The notes beneath the pieces were generated by a model. That model worked only from the letters and a program-made list of their open reading frames with translations, had not been told where the DNA came from and did not search any database. Positions 1 through 23,402 of a DNA stretch of 64,000 nt are shown piece after piece; the first letter of the stretch is position 1; every line of letters begins with the position of its first letter. A program made the translations under genes and the position numbers. This DNA comes from Chelydra serpentina (lineage: Eukaryota; Chordata; Testudines; Chelydridae): NCBI GenBank assembly GCA_037349315.1, contig JBAIAC010000033.1, forward strand, positions 23,082,001 to 23,146,000. Direction: 5' to 3'.

Positions 1-435
1 TAAAAAAAAAAAGTAAGACGAGTGTCAGACTTCACCAGTCCTTGGTCAGGCCTCATAGTTCATAACTGCCTACCCTACTTGGGCAACTGGCATTTCCCTG
101 GGGTAAAAGGAATTCCTGGGTGGCACAGAGGGCATTTTTGGACAGTCGAGGACTGGGAAGAGGCAGAGCACAGCCAGCATACTGATCTGGTGATGGCCAG
201 CCGGAGGAACAGTCCCTAGGGAACCTCTATAGATAATGTAACTTAGATCTTTGTTTCAGGCATTAGGAAACTCTACATTTGACAGGAGGTGGTCTCTAGT
301 CAGACTGAGGGTCAAATCAATGGAAACATGGCTTGGAGCCCTTCTTCCTGCTCCAGTTATAGATCCTGCATTGGACTCAGCTCAGCTAGACCTGGTGCAT
401 CAAGTCCACAGGGGTCTACTGTTCACATTGTCTCT

Positions 436-732
436 TAGGGCTTGTCTACACTTACCGAGGGACTGACGATCGATGCATTGACGGTCGATTTAGCGGGTCT
501 AGTGAAGTCCGACCCTCTAAATCGACCGCAGATCGCTCTCCTGTTGACTCCTGTACTCCACTGGATCAAGAAGAGTAGCGGGAGTCGACGGGAGAGCATC
601 TACCATCAACATCCCGTAGTGTAGACTCTATAGTAAGTAGATCTAAGCTACATCGATTTGAGTTACGCTATTAACATAACTCAAATTGCATAGCTTAGAT
701 TGAATTTCCCCTGTAGAGTAGACAAGGCCTTA
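436..732. mobile_element. Small hAT-like MITE with GTCTACAC ends
   Basis: Imperfect terminal inverted repeats: the left end starts TAGGGCTTGTCTACAC; the right end reads GTAGACAAGGCCTTA. The interior has no coding capacity. No clear 8-bp target duplication was found. Related ends recur near 5267, 43026 and 62306. Confidence 0.6.
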
Positions 733-1396
733 GACTGAGTAACTAACTGGCACACACTCAGGATACTGAGAGCACATTGCAACTAGAAGTGTGTGAAAAT
801 TTTGCAATTATAATTGCCCTATGAGCAAAATTTGCATATTTTCAAATTTGGAAGGGTGTGGTGGGGGGAGTTCCACATATCAGTGGCAGTGCTGTGAAAG
901 CCTGTCACAGGGCCCTGGTTGGTTAGGGGATGGACCGAGGGGAGGATCTGACCTCTCCACCATTTTCTCTGTCCACTTTGCAGGGATGGATGTGGACGTT
1001 ATCATTCATTATGCTTTGATAGTGTTTCAGTGTTGTGAAAATGTCCTTTTCTTTCAGAGTTTATACTCTAAAGCCCTGATCTTGCATTCACATCTGTACT
1101 GGAAGACCTCTGCAACTGTGCACAGACTCAGAGATTTGCCCGGACAGATCTGAATGCAGGATTGAAACCTAAACCAATCATGTGATTGTGCACATGCACA
1201 TTGTTCTATGTCTCTGCACGACCTATTCACTCTGTTCCTTTAAGCCAGAAAGGAATTAGATGCTCTCCCAGTATTTCACACATTAGGAAACTTGTTTTCA
1301 AACCCCTGCCAGTTCATCAGTATGGATGCAGGTGGGGGAGGGAAGAGATGTACAGTGTGCAGATGTGTTTGTTATTGCAGAAAACCATCTATCCTG

Positions 1397-2345
1397 GGAT
1401 TCATAGATTCATAGATTTATAGATTCTAGGGCTGGAAGGGACCTCGAGAGGTCATTGAGTCCAGCCCCCTGCCCTCATGGCAGGACCAATTACTGTCTAG
1501 ACCATCCCTGATAGACATTTATCTAACCTACTCTTAAATATCTCCAGAGATGGAGATTCCACAACCTCCCTGGGCAGTTTATTCCAGTGTTTAACCACCC
1601 TGACAGTTAGGAACTTTTTCCTAATGTCCAACCTAAACCTCCCTTGCTGCAGTTTACGCCCATTGCTTCTTGTTCTATCCTCAGAGGCTAAGATGAACAA
1701 GTTTTCTCCCTCCTCCTTATGACACCCTTTTAGATACCTGAAGACTGCTATCATGTCCCCTCTCAGTCTTCTCTTTTCCAAACTAAACAAACCCAATTCC
1801 TTCAGCCTTCCTTCATAGGTCATGTTCTCTAGACCCTTAATCATTCTTGTTGCTCTTCTCTGGATCCTCTCCAATTTCTCCACATCTTTCTTGAAATGCG
1901 GTGCCCAGAACTGGACACAATACTCCAGTTGAGGCCTAACCAGTGCAGAGTAGAGTGGAAGAATGACTTCTCATGTCTTGCTCACCACACACCTGTTAAT
2001 GCAGCCCAGAATCAAGTTGCTTTTTTTGCAACAGCATCACACTGTTGACTCATATTTAGCTTGTGGTCCACTATAACCCCTAGATCCCTTTCTGCCGTAC
2101 TCCTTCCTAGACAGTCTCCTCCCATTCTGTATGTGTGAAACTGATTGTTCCTACCTAAGTGGAGCATTTTGCATTTGTCCTTATTAAACTTCGTCCTGTT
2201 TACCTCTGACCATTTCTCCAATTTGTCCAGATCATTTTGAATTATGACCCTATCCTCCAAAGCAGTTGCAATCCCTCCGAGTTTGGTATCATCTGCAAAC
2301 TTAATAAGCGTACTTTCTATGCCAATATCCAAGTCATTGATGAAG
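1397..2345 (-). mobile_element. CR1 LINE, 3' fragment
   Basis: Read on the minus strand, it ends in the CR1-type tail of repeated ATTCTATGA-like units at 1397-1430. It encodes the end of the reverse transcriptase ORF, in two frames: residues such as [16 protein letters not shown] and [15 protein letters not shown] (1497-1883), and FADDTKLGG and the RT thumb (2012-2332). It is 5'-truncated, as most CR1 copies are, and frameshifted. CR1 is the dominant LINE of turtles, crocodiles and birds. Confidence 0.92.
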
Positions 2346-2634
2346 TCATTGATGGGATGTTTGTTGGTAGATTGCCCCTATGAGAGGTTGGGATTTGAGC
2401 ATTGTTTGTAGCCCTTATTTTGGATTGCTGATGATGGAACAAAAATATTAAGGGGAAATTTGAACTAACTCCACTCCACCCACCCATGGACCCCCCAAAA
2501 AGTAATTTAACTCCATTATGTCTCAATATGTTTTGGTCTCAAAGGGCTTCATTTATCAGTGCCACACTTCCAGTCTGGTGGCCTGAACCTTATTGGGTTA
2601 ATGGGCCTCTGCGTTGTTTAGTCCCTTGTTCAAA

Positions 2635-4040
2635 AACAACATAAGAATGGCCATACTGGGTCAGAGAAATGGTCCATCTAGCCCAATATCCTGCCTTCCA
2701 ACACTGACCAGTGCCAGATGTTTCAAAGGGAATGAATGGAACAGGGCAATTATCAAGTGATCCAACCCCTGTCATCCAGTCCCAGCTTCTGGCAGTTAGA
2801 GGCTTAGGGACACCCAGAGCACCAGGTTGCATCCCTGACCATCTTGGCTAATAGCCATTGATGGACCTATCCTCCATGAATTTATCTAATTATTTTTTTA
2901 ACCCAGTTACAGTGTTGTCCTTCACAACATCCCCTGGCAATGAGTTCCACAGATTGACTTTGCATTGTGTGAAGAAGTACTTCCTTATGTTTGTTTTAAA
3001 CCTGCTGCTATTAATTTAATTGGGTGACCCTTGGTTTTTGTGTTATCTGAGGGGGTAAATAACATTTCTCTGTTCACTTTCTCTACACCAGTCATGATTT
3101 TATAGACCTCTATCATATCCCCCTTAGTCATCTCTTTTCTAAGCTGACCAGTCCCAGTCTTTTTTTAATTTCTTCTCATACGGAAGCTGTTCCATACCCT
3201 TAATCATTTTTGTTGCCCTTCTGTGTACTTTTTCCTATTCCAATATATCTTTATTTGAGTTGGGGTGACCAGAACTGCATACAGCATTCCAGGTGTGGGC
3301 ATACCATGGATTTATATAGTGACATTATGATATTTTCTGTCTTATCTCTTGCTTTCCTAATGGTTCCTAACATTCTATTAGTTTTTTGATTGCTGCTGCA
3401 CATTGAGCAGATGTTTTCAGAAAATTATCCACAGTGACACCAAGATCTCTTTCTTGAGTGGTGACAGCTAATTAGACCCCATCCTTTTGTATGTATAGTT
3501 AGGATTATGTTTTCCAATGTGCATTACTTTGCATCTAACAACATTGAATTTCATCTGCCATTTTCTTGTCCAGTCACCTGGTTTTGTGAGATCCCTTTTT
3601 AATTTTTCACAGTCTGCTTTGGACTTAACTATCTTGAGTAAATTTGCAATCTTTGCCACCTCACTGTTCAACACTTTTTCCAGATCATTTATGAATATGT
3701 TGAATAGCAGTGGTCCCAGTACAGTTTCCCTGGGGAACATGGCTATTTACCTCTCTCCATTCTGAAAACTGACCATCTAGTCCTACCCTTTGTTTCCTAT
3801 CCTTTAACTAGTTACTGATCCATGAGAGGACCTTCCCTCTTATCCCATGACTGCTTTGTTTGCATAAGAGCCTTTGGTGAGGGACCTTGTCAAAGGCTTT
3901 CTGAAAGTCCAAATACACTATATCTGCTGGATCACCCTTATCCTCGTGTTTGTTGACCCCCTCAAAGGATTATAATATATCGGTGAGGCATGATTTCCCT
4001 TTACAAAAGCCATGTTGACTCTTCCCCCCAACAAATCATG
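2635..4040 (-). mobile_element. CR1 LINE, second and more diverged fragment
   Basis: The minus strand carries another CR1 3' part. An RT fragment, GTVLGPLLFNIFINDLE, then QMKFNVVRCKVMHIGK, is visible at 3468-3740. The left end (2640-2870) has the CR1 3' untranslated style sequence beginning ACATAAGAATGGCCATACTG. It has many stops and indels, so it is older than the copy at 1397. Confidence 0.88.
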
Positions 4041-4987
4041 TTCATCAAGCAAGAACTCTTTATTTAAAAAACAACAACAACAATTATTGGGTCCTTTAGT
4101 CTGGTTTAATGATCTGGGGTAAAATTCTCCTTCCGGATTTGTCTGGCAGATCTCTATTCGGATATTCTCCTTGCCCTGTATGTATGCAACTCCCATTGAA
4201 ATCATTAGGACCGGCACTCTTGTAGGGTGAGGAGAATATTCATGTCATAGTGTGTCACCCAGCCAGTTTAGTGTAACTACATCCTACAGGTTCTATTTAT
4301 TATCTTGTGTTTGGGGGCAGCTGAAAGATTTGGATGATTGGAATTCTTAGAGGAATGAGGTAATTATTTATAATTGGTTGACTTTTTTTAAAAAGTGTAT
4401 ATGTATGGGCCAGAATTGTTTGGGGATGGAGTTTTCTTGTTTAATTATGCATTTGAATTGTGTATTTTTTAAGGCTCTGTTAAAGTCCCATGAACCCTGG
4501 ATAGTCACTTGCAAATACAAATTATCATAATAAATAGATCCAGTGTGTCTCTTTCAGAGCACTGTGATCTTATCCTTAATTGGTTATGCTCTTCGTCTTA
4601 AGAGGCAGTATTTCTCAGCACTAATCAAAAATGCATTAAAAACAACCATGTGCAATAAATCCAGAAGCATGACTGCCACAGCAAAAGTGAAAAACTTTGT
4701 TAGTTCATAAAGATAACTTTTCAAAACAGACAGATTGAGTCATTAAAAAGAACATTCTAATCCACTATGACCAGTACTTTATCTGATGCAAGCAATAAGC
4801 AGCATAATGAACACTGGCACCAGACGTTTGCCCTTCCTGGAACAGAAACATGTAAAGAAACATTAAAGCAGGAAAAACTAATTGAAGAGTACATTATAGA
4901 TTCAGGGTATGTTGCATCAGGATTGTAAGCATGAGTCAAGTGCAAATATGTCTAGAGCTTTATGCAAATCCTTTGCTTTAAACATGA

Positions 4988-16741
<11,754 letters not shown>

Positions 16742-17007
16742 GAAAACGCTCCATCTGTTTTGTGTTATGAAAATATGTATTTGTAGAGACCTTTCAGCTG
16801 CCATTTGAACCACAGAGGACCATCAATATATAGTCTTCTGAACTACAGTACATGCAACTGTTTGAAGTGGATAAAGCATTATTTAGCTTTGTGTTTAATT
16901 TTAATTGTACCCAAGTTTAGTATCATATCACAGATGCATTACAAAAATCTGGAGAGAAGTATTTCTGCATTATTGCTCATTACTATACAGTAAAAATATA
17001 TTGTACA

Positions 17008-17013
17008 AATAAA
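17008..17013 (+). promoter_or_regulatory. TMC3 polyadenylation signal
   Basis: AATAAA, 267 bases past the TMC3 stop, in AT-rich 3' UTR sequence; the first good signal downstream. The cleavage site would be about 15-25 bases further on. Confidence 0.65.
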
Positions 17014-17214
17014 ATATGTACATGTGGCACCAGGAATAATTAAACCCATGCAAAATTATGTGAGGGGAGGTTTATTTTACCTTCTTCTATCTCTCAAATA
17101 TGTGCATACTCTTCCCTGTCCCAACTGAAGAAGCCATAGTTTGAACAGGTCTGTTATCCTAGGAAAAGGATATCCAGCCCATCTCCCTGAAAATAAAGCC
17201 TTCTTGCCTACAGT

Positions 17215-17329
17215 TAGGGTGACCAGATGTCCCAATTTTATAGGGACAGTCCCGATTTTGGGGTCTTTTTCTTATATAGGCTCCTCTTTCCCCCTCCCGA
17301 TTTTTCACATTTGCTGTCTGGTCACCCTA
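17215..17329 (+). mobile_element. hAT-like MITE (TAGGGTGACC family), copy 1
   Basis: Ends TAGGGTGACCAGA and TCTGGTCACCCTA form terminal inverted repeats. The element is 115 bp and is flanked by the perfect octamer CCTACAGT at 17207-17214 and 17330-17337. The 8-bp duplication is characteristic of hAT transposases. Sister copies are at 34596 and 52733. Confidence 0.9.
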
Positions 17330-17442
17330 CCTACAGTACATTTTATAGCTGTGTGCAGTCTAGTGGAAAGCTATACAATAGCTGGAACAGAAGTTATGAG
17401 CTTGACGCAGAGGTTACGGGGTGAGGTTTCAAGGCCTGTTTT

Positions 17443-17947
17443 ATGCTCGCTCTCACACACCCACCCACCCCCTCTCTCTCCCCCTCACACACACACACAT
17501 ACACCCTCTCTCTCTCTCTCCCCACACACACATACACCCTCTCTCTCTCTCTCCCCACACACACATACACCCCTCTCCCAACCTCTCTCCCTCACACCCC
17601 CACCCCTCTCTCCCCCTCACACACACATACACCCCCTCTCTCTCCCCCTCACACACACATACACCCCCTCTCTCTCCCCCTCACACACACACATACACCC
17701 TCTCTCTCTCCCCCTCACACACACACATACACCCTCTCTCTCTCCCCCTCACACACACCCCCCTCCCCCAACCTCTCTCTCACACACCCCCAACCTCTCT
17801 CTCCCTCACACACACACACACACCTCTCCCAACCTCTCTCTCTCTCTCACACACACACACACCTCTCCCAACCTCTCTCTCTCTCACACACACACACACA
17901 CCTCTCCCAACCTCTCTCTCTCTCACACACACACACACCTCTCCCAA

Positions 17948-17981
<34 letters not shown>

Positions 17982-17988
17982 CTCCCAA

Positions 17989-18022
<34 letters not shown>

Positions 18023-18064
18023 CTCCCAACCTCTCTCTCTCTCACACACACACACCTCTCCCAA

Positions 18065-18098
<34 letters not shown>

Positions 18099-18248
18099 CT
18101 TCCAACCTCTCTCTCTCTCTCACACACACACACACCTCTCCCAACCTCTCTCTCTCTCACACACACCTCTCCCAACCTCTCTCTCTCTCACACACACACA
18201 CACACCTCTCCCAACCTCTCTCTCTCTCACACACACACACACTCACTC
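17443..18248. repeat. Compound CT/CA satellite with ~30-45 bp higher-order units
   Basis: About 800 bp of alternating CT and CA runs. The right half (17815-18245) is organised in units of the form CCTCTCCCAACCTCTCTCT followed by a (CA)n of variable length. All three forward frames stay open through it because it lacks stop triplets; these open frames are artefacts of composition. It abuts the STARD5 CpG island. Confidence 0.95.
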
Positions 18249-18249
18249 T

Positions 18250-18592
18250 TCCCTCCCTGTCTCAGCACTGGACAGCTCGGGAAGAGGGGGGCAGGGCGCT
18301 GTGCCGGGGGCGGGCAGAGGAGCCGCGGGGGAGCCGGACCGAGCCGTCGCCGCCGCTGGGCGCAGAGGCTGGCGCTGGCGGCCTGGGAAGCGCAGCGGGC
18401 TCAGCCGGCAGCACAGCCCGCGCGCTGGCGGGCCCTGACTCCCTGCCACGGGCGGCTCCATCAGGTGAGGGGGCGGCGCTGGGCTCGGCCTAGGCCGGGA
18501 GCTCCTATCAGCGAGAGCCCGGCCCCGTGTGGGCGGCGGCTCCTCCCGCCGGCCCGCGCCGCACCGCACCGCGCCGCAGCCCGTCGCTAGCC
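18250..18592 (+). promoter_or_regulatory. STARD5 CpG-rich promoter and 5' UTR
   Basis: Very GC- and CpG-rich from about 18265 past 18800. GC boxes are present (GGGGGCGGGC at 18306-18315; GGGGCGG near 18467). No TATA box is seen, as is usual for a broadly expressed gene. CATCAGGTGAGG near 18457 could be a donor of an alternative non-coding first exon. Confidence 0.7.
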
Positions 18593-18682
18593 ATGGCTTA
18601 CCAGGAGCAGGTGCGCTCGCTGGCGGACACGGTGCAGCTCTACCGGAAGGACCCGAGCGGCTGGCGGAGCTGTAAGCGCACG
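18593..18682 (+). CDS. STARD5: STARD5 exon 1 (coding part)
   Basis: ATG in the context gctagccATGG; 30 codons (MAYQEQVRSL...SCKRT). Donor gtgagc; phase 0. Confidence 0.93.
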
Positions 18683-21600
18683 GTGAGCAGGCTGGGCCCC
18701 GGCTCCGGAGCGAGTCCAGCGGGGACATGGCAGCTAGGCGGCCCCGCTTCCTCTTCCTCCCCCGATCACTGGTTCAGCTGGGGGCTGCGGCAGGAGGGGG
18801 TTGGGTCCCCGGGGTGCGCATTCAAACCACGGCTGGTCCTGCGGGGTTCTGGGTCCCGCTGCTGCTCTCTCTCTGCGGCCTTCCTGGAGCGCCCCTCACC
18901 CTCGTGTCTGGGCGCCAATGATAAGCAAGGCTCGATGGGGGACTTCCTAGGAGGCGCTCAGGAGTTATTTTTCCAGCTTTCTGACTCTACTGGCAAAGCA
19001 CAGGCAGCTAACAACGATCGCGGCTTTGTTGTGACAGTTCTGGCCTTTATACAGTTCTGCTGTTAACTGTTAGCTCTCTGGTTAGAGACACGGAGGTAGG
19101 ACTGTGATTAAAATCCTTGGAAATTATTTTATTTGCCGGTCCTTTAAATGGGTCACTAATCACTCACAAAGAAAACTAGCTAGCATAGCTGCCAACTTTC
19201 ACGCGGTAAATAAGCACCCCGACTTTCACAATAAGCCAAAAATCAAGATAGTCCCATTTCAAAACAAGGCCAAAACAAGCCAATCCCTAAAATCCCCAAC
19301 ACTCTGTGTGACTAGATTCCCCCCCCCCCCCACATGCAGTCTGCGATTGTGGTGGGCCCCCTGCTGCCCCCTCCCCTGCTTGCCAGGAGCCAATAAAAAA
19401 AAGGAACAAGTTGCTACAAGCTATAAGCCAAAAACTAGCCGACAAACAATTCACAAGCCAATTAAGCCAATTAAGCCAAAAATAAGCCCAATTTCTGCTT
19501 TCTTTTTTTCCCCACGGGTTTTGCATGTCTGCTAACTAGCTGTGGCAAAGAGATTAGCCTGTTACTTGCTACATGAAGTCTGAAGGCTGTCTTCACTTAT
19601 TTCACTTTTGATAGAATGAAGTTTCAATTTATTGGAGACCATCAACTGAGTTTTCTGGCAACATGTAAGTAAGGTATTCCAAAATTACGGGGAGGGGGAG
19701 TGTCTGTGTGTGAATGAATCACGCTTGTCTGTTGTTACGGCATAGAGTAGCAGGAGAAAAATGCAAAGGTAATTTTTAGTTTCATGTTTGTTTTCCTACA
19801 GATACAAAGGAGATGGAATAGTCTTTGCGACTCCTGAGGCTGTCTGGGAGTGCTTAAAACCAGAAGCTGGTGGACTTAGAACAAAGTGGGACCAAAATGT
19901 GAAGGACTTTGAGCTGATTGAAACTATTAGTGATGTAAGTTCCATGAAAATGATAACGATAACCACCATTGTGGTTAAATTCACATCACATAACTCCAGA
20001 GTTATATTGTTTTATCATGCTAACTCTCATAAGTGTTCATAATATGTTAAACAATAGTTTAAAAGAAGCAAAAGAAGGTAATCTTAAAAAAATAAAATAC
20101 ACAAATCTGTGTTTAACTAAGGAAGAGGTTTATCACCACCCAACAAATGCAAAGTCATTTATATATTTAACTCTCAGCCTTTAGTTCAGGCATTTTGCCG
20201 TCACAGCACATACTTGCATTGAACTCATCCTGCCTTTCTTCAGTACCTAAGCACACCAGCATGAGTGCAGCGAACATTCAGTTGAATTTCAGAGCCCTTT
20301 ATTTTGATCAGCTTGTGAGAATCTTCAATTTACTTAGAATTGAATACAAAAAGATATATTTGTAAACCACTTATGATAGTCTTCCATTCTGTATTTACAG
20401 ACTTGTCCAGCTTATATAACATTTACCATTGTGGTGGAGCAGATGTTTAGATACAAGGGAACTGTGTTAAATTTCCTGTGGGATAACAAGTCTATGCACC
20501 AAGTCTGATGCAACAAAGTTATTAACTCCCTGAAATTGGAGTTAGTAAATAACTACATCTATGAGTATATCTGTGGGTGACTCTCTTCTTAAAGAGCATT
20601 GTGTTACTTGTTCTTATGGCATTGGATCCACCTCTCATCTCTGCATTTTTCCCATAAAAATGCCCTTGAGTCAAGATTCTTGGTGGATATGTTTATTCAC
20701 GCTGAATAGCAAGTTATTCCACTAATTTGTGTAATTAAAATAAATGGCACTGCTTGTCAAGTAAGCATGATAACAGATATCACAATCTCTAACTTGTTAG
20801 AAGCACATCACTGCATTTATATGTACATATACAGTGATTTAACGCTGTTTTGTATTTTGTAGACCATCTCTATATGCAGAACTATTACCCCATCAGCCTT
20901 CATGAAGATTATATCTCCAAGAGATTTTGTAGATGTGGTGCTAATTAAGCAGTATGAAGACGGGACTATAGCATCTGCTGGTAAGATCGTTAAATTTCCA
21001 AACCATTTATATTATATTGTATTGTATTATATTTTTTATTAACAGTAAGTTAGTGACTATAACTGAAAATCTTCCAGGATAGATTCTTTTTGTTTATATA
21101 TATATATATAATATATATGTGTGTGTATATGTATATGTATGTATGTATGTATGTTTGTTGGATATACAGTAAAAATCTTGGTCAGAAGATGCGTAGTCAG
21201 TAGTTATTAGGAAGTATTAGTGCTTAATTACATCATCGTTGCCATACAGAATATCAGCAATATTTACACTCTTCAGTCAGTGATTATACTGTTTGCCTAT
21301 TGTTCCTTTAGATAGTGTTCTTCTGAGAAGGAATAGATATTTCAGTTAGTATTCAGCTGTGTACATTTTTTAGAGCTTGTAGAAGTGCCTAAGAAAGTTC
21401 CTTTGGAGGCATTGCCTCTGAGCACTTCATAGGATGTACTGAAAGCTGTTAAATTTTGCTTAAATAAAGCCAGTGAGGCGATGTGCCCATAGAGCACCCC
21501 ATCAGTGATCAGTTTTCCTGCAGAGAGCAACTATTTTAAGCTGCTGGTACTATGTGCATATATTCATCTTTCTTCACGTTCATTTACATCTTTCATTAAG

Positions 21601-22999
21601 TCTTAAATCAAGAGTGTCAATGTGCCACAGTGTCCTCTTTGGATCACCAGGCAGGAATCTATCTCTCTATATATAGATATGTGCAGTGAGCCTATGCCTT
21701 CTCAAAAAACCAAGAGAGGAACATCTTTGTGAACTGCATTTATCTTACTTTTAGATTAGAGTGCAAGCAACTCAAGTTACTATTAAAACACTGTACAAGC
21801 CCAATAAATGTCTTTTGAAGTGCCTTGATGTACAGTCCATACCAGCAGAAATCATTCCTATAATGCATGCTGTACTTTGATTCATAGATTTGATGGCCGG
21901 AAGGAAATATTATGATCATCATGCATAACACAGGCCAAAGAACCTCAACAATCTTTGACTAGCTTTCATTGTAAATGCTTCTCCGCTAGTGGTGTTTACT
22001 GTGGTAGAAAACTTTTACTGTTAAAGTGATTTTTTTTCTTATAGCAACCAATGTGGAACATGCACTCTGTCCTCCCCAACCCACATATGTGAGAGGGTTT
22101 AATTATCCCTGTGGCTGTTTCTGTATACCTGTTCCTGGGTAAGAAGTCTATTTGAATATTACATATGCTGTACTTGAAAGTCCTATCCATAGCTATCGTG
22201 TGTATGTATTAATGTGCACCATTCAACAGAGAACCCTCTGGTAGTTACTGGTTTATATCTGGTTGTGGCTGGTAGACATTGTCATTAAAACTGAGAGATG
22301 TTCAGGTGAAATGAGTTAGTCTCTTTTTTCCATTTCCTAGTGGACATCTGTTAACATTACAGAAAATATCATCACAGTGGGTATCCTCGTTGGCATTCCT
22401 AGCTGAGAAGCCAAGGATTAAGAATCTGATTCAGTAGAGCACGTAAACATGTGCTTAACTTTAAGTATATGAGTAGTCCCACTGACTTCAATGAGGCAAT
22501 TCACATACTTAAAGTTCAGCACATACTGAAGTCCCCTGCTGAATCAGGGCCTAAATTAATTGGGAAATATACTATCCTTTCCTTGTAGGGGTAGGTAAAG
22601 GAACATTGATGGTAGAGTAATCGGGAAGTTTGCTTTATGCCCATTCTATGGAAAAGGCATAGAAATATTTATCCACAGACACTTCCCAACTTACACAAGC
22701 ATTCCGTTCCGGAATGCCGTGCGTAACTCGGAATTTGCGTAACTCAGATTTCCGTAAATCGGGGAGCGTCTGTATAAGAACTCTTATAAAGTCCTTAATA
22801 TTTTATACTTCTGGTTGTAAGATAACTTGCACTAATGTGTTGTTTTCTCAGGGAACCAGGCAAGACCCAAGTCCTCACTTTCTTTCAGACTGATCTTGGT
22901 GGCTATCTTCCCCAGACTGTAGTGGACTCATTCTTTCCGAGCAGCATGGCTGGATTTTACAGCAATCTGACCAAAGCGGTAAAGACAGTAAAAACTTGA
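18593..22999 (+). CDS. STARD5: STARD5, StAR-related lipid transfer (START) domain protein 5
   Basis: Six coding exons (18593-18682, 19615-19664, 19802-19934, 20863-20980, 22045-22138, 22852-22999) join to 210 residues and TGA; the human protein is about 213. The START domain fills the whole protein. Recognisable parts are YKGDGIVFATPEAVWECLKP, GGLRTKWDQNVKDFELIE, ISPRDFVDVVLIK, YEDGTIASA, HALCPPQPTYVRGFNYP, then FFQTDLGGYLPQTVVDSFFP. There is no signal peptide or membrane segment, so it is a soluble cytosolic carrier. Known family work places STARD5 in cholesterol and bile-acid binding and in the ER-stress response. The start is the first ATG in a CpG-rich leader, with GCC before it and G at +4. 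It lies tail-to-head after TMC3 and converges on IL16, the order found in other amniotes. Confidence 0.96.
18683..19614 (+). other. STARD5 intron 1
   Basis: The first ~250 bp are still CpG-rich. Positions 19170-19540 are A/C-rich with repeated AATTAAGCCA/AAGCCAAAAA units and look like a diverged interspersed repeat. No gene seen. Confidence 0.5.
19615..19664 (+). CDS. STARD5: STARD5 exon 2
   Basis: Only 50 nt, so too short for most ORF scans; acceptor ttgatag, donor gtaagt. It encodes NEVSIYWRPSTEFSGN, matching the START-domain VSWRPSVEFPGN-type segment. Confidence 0.93.
19802..19934 (+). CDS. STARD5: STARD5 exon 3
   Basis: Acceptor cctacag, donor gtaagt; 133 nt. It encodes YKGDGIVFATPEAVW through FELIETISD. 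Confidence 0.95.
19935..20862 (+). other. STARD5 intron 3
   Basis: 928 bp of AT-rich sequence. Nothing recognised. Confidence 0.4.
20863..20980 (+). CDS. STARD5: STARD5 exon 4
   Basis: Acceptor ttttgtag, donor gtaaga; 118 nt. It encodes TISICRTITPSAFMKIISPR and the strand DFVDVVLIKQYEDGT. Confidence 0.95.
20981..22044 (+). other. STARD5 intron 4
   Basis: Contains an AT/GT microsatellite (about 21096-21155). The rest is AT-rich and unrecognised. Confidence 0.45.
22045..22138 (+). CDS. STARD5: STARD5 exon 5
   Basis: Acceptor cttatag, donor gtaaga; 94 nt. It encodes TNVEHALCPPQPTYVRGFNY with the Cys-rich PCGCFCIPVP loop. Confidence 0.95.
22139..22851 (+). other. STARD5 intron 5
   Basis: Contains a foldback repeat (22423-22553) and a short palindromic stretch near 22690-22770 (CGTTCCGGAATGCCG). 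The rest is unrecognised. Confidence 0.45.
22423..22553. repeat. Foldback repeat (CTGATTCAG...CTGAATCAGGGCC), copy 1
   Basis: The left half (CTGATTCAGTAGAGCAC, then CATGTGCTTAACTTTAAG) is the approximate reverse complement of the right half (CTTAAAGTTCAGCACAT, then CTGCTGAATCAGGGCC), around CCACTGACTTCAATG. It is a palindromic non-autonomous element. A shorter copy is at 24771. Confidence 0.75.
22852..22999 (+). CDS. STARD5: STARD5 exon 6 (terminal)
   Basis: Acceptor tttctcag; 49 codons to TGA at 22997-22999. It encodes the C-terminal START helix region (VVDSFFPSSMAGFYSNL, then TKAVKTVKT). Confidence 0.95.
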
Positions 23000-23402
23000 C
23001 AGGCATTTTCTCAAAGGAAATCCGAATCTCATTGCTGAGACTTAGAAGGAAGGGTAAGAAAAACTATTATTGGTGGCATTACAGGTTAGATTAAGATAAA
23101 AATGGAAGAAATGATGGGATCAGAAACCGATCTTCAATGCCTTCCTAACAATATAGATATGTAGGAAAGTTGAAGTGAGAACAGTTCCTTGTCTCAAAGT
23201 CCATTTTTAATATAGGATTTATTATTTTTGTACTTGCCTTTCTGTTTAAAAATGCACTACCTTGTGATACTGTATTTTTGTAACTATTAAAATAAGTGAC
23301 GTTATTCCAGCAGTATTCTAGAGGAAATTCTGCTGCCCCCTCCTGGAGGAGAAGCCACACTTCAGGCCTGTTTATGATCATACTTCTTCATTGTAAACCA
23401 GG

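Larger units (their letters stand above)
16742..18592. other. TMC3-STARD5 intergenic interval
   Basis: Holds the TMC3 3' UTR, a short MITE (17215-17329), the CT/CA compound satellite (17443-18245) and the STARD5 CpG-rich promoter. Confidence 0.7.

Noticed and set aside
1497..1883. 128-codon minus-strand frame as a host gene
   Set aside because: It is the end of a CR1 reverse transcriptase ORF, truncated and frameshifted.
17141..18493. 450-codon open frame (His/Thr/Ser-rich) and two overlapping frames of 389 and 331 codons
   Set aside because: Produced by a stop-free CT/CA satellite open in all three frames; no gene features.
18243..18728. 161-codon minus-strand frame over the STARD5 promoter
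   Set aside because: CpG-island composition artefact antisense to STARD5 exon 1.
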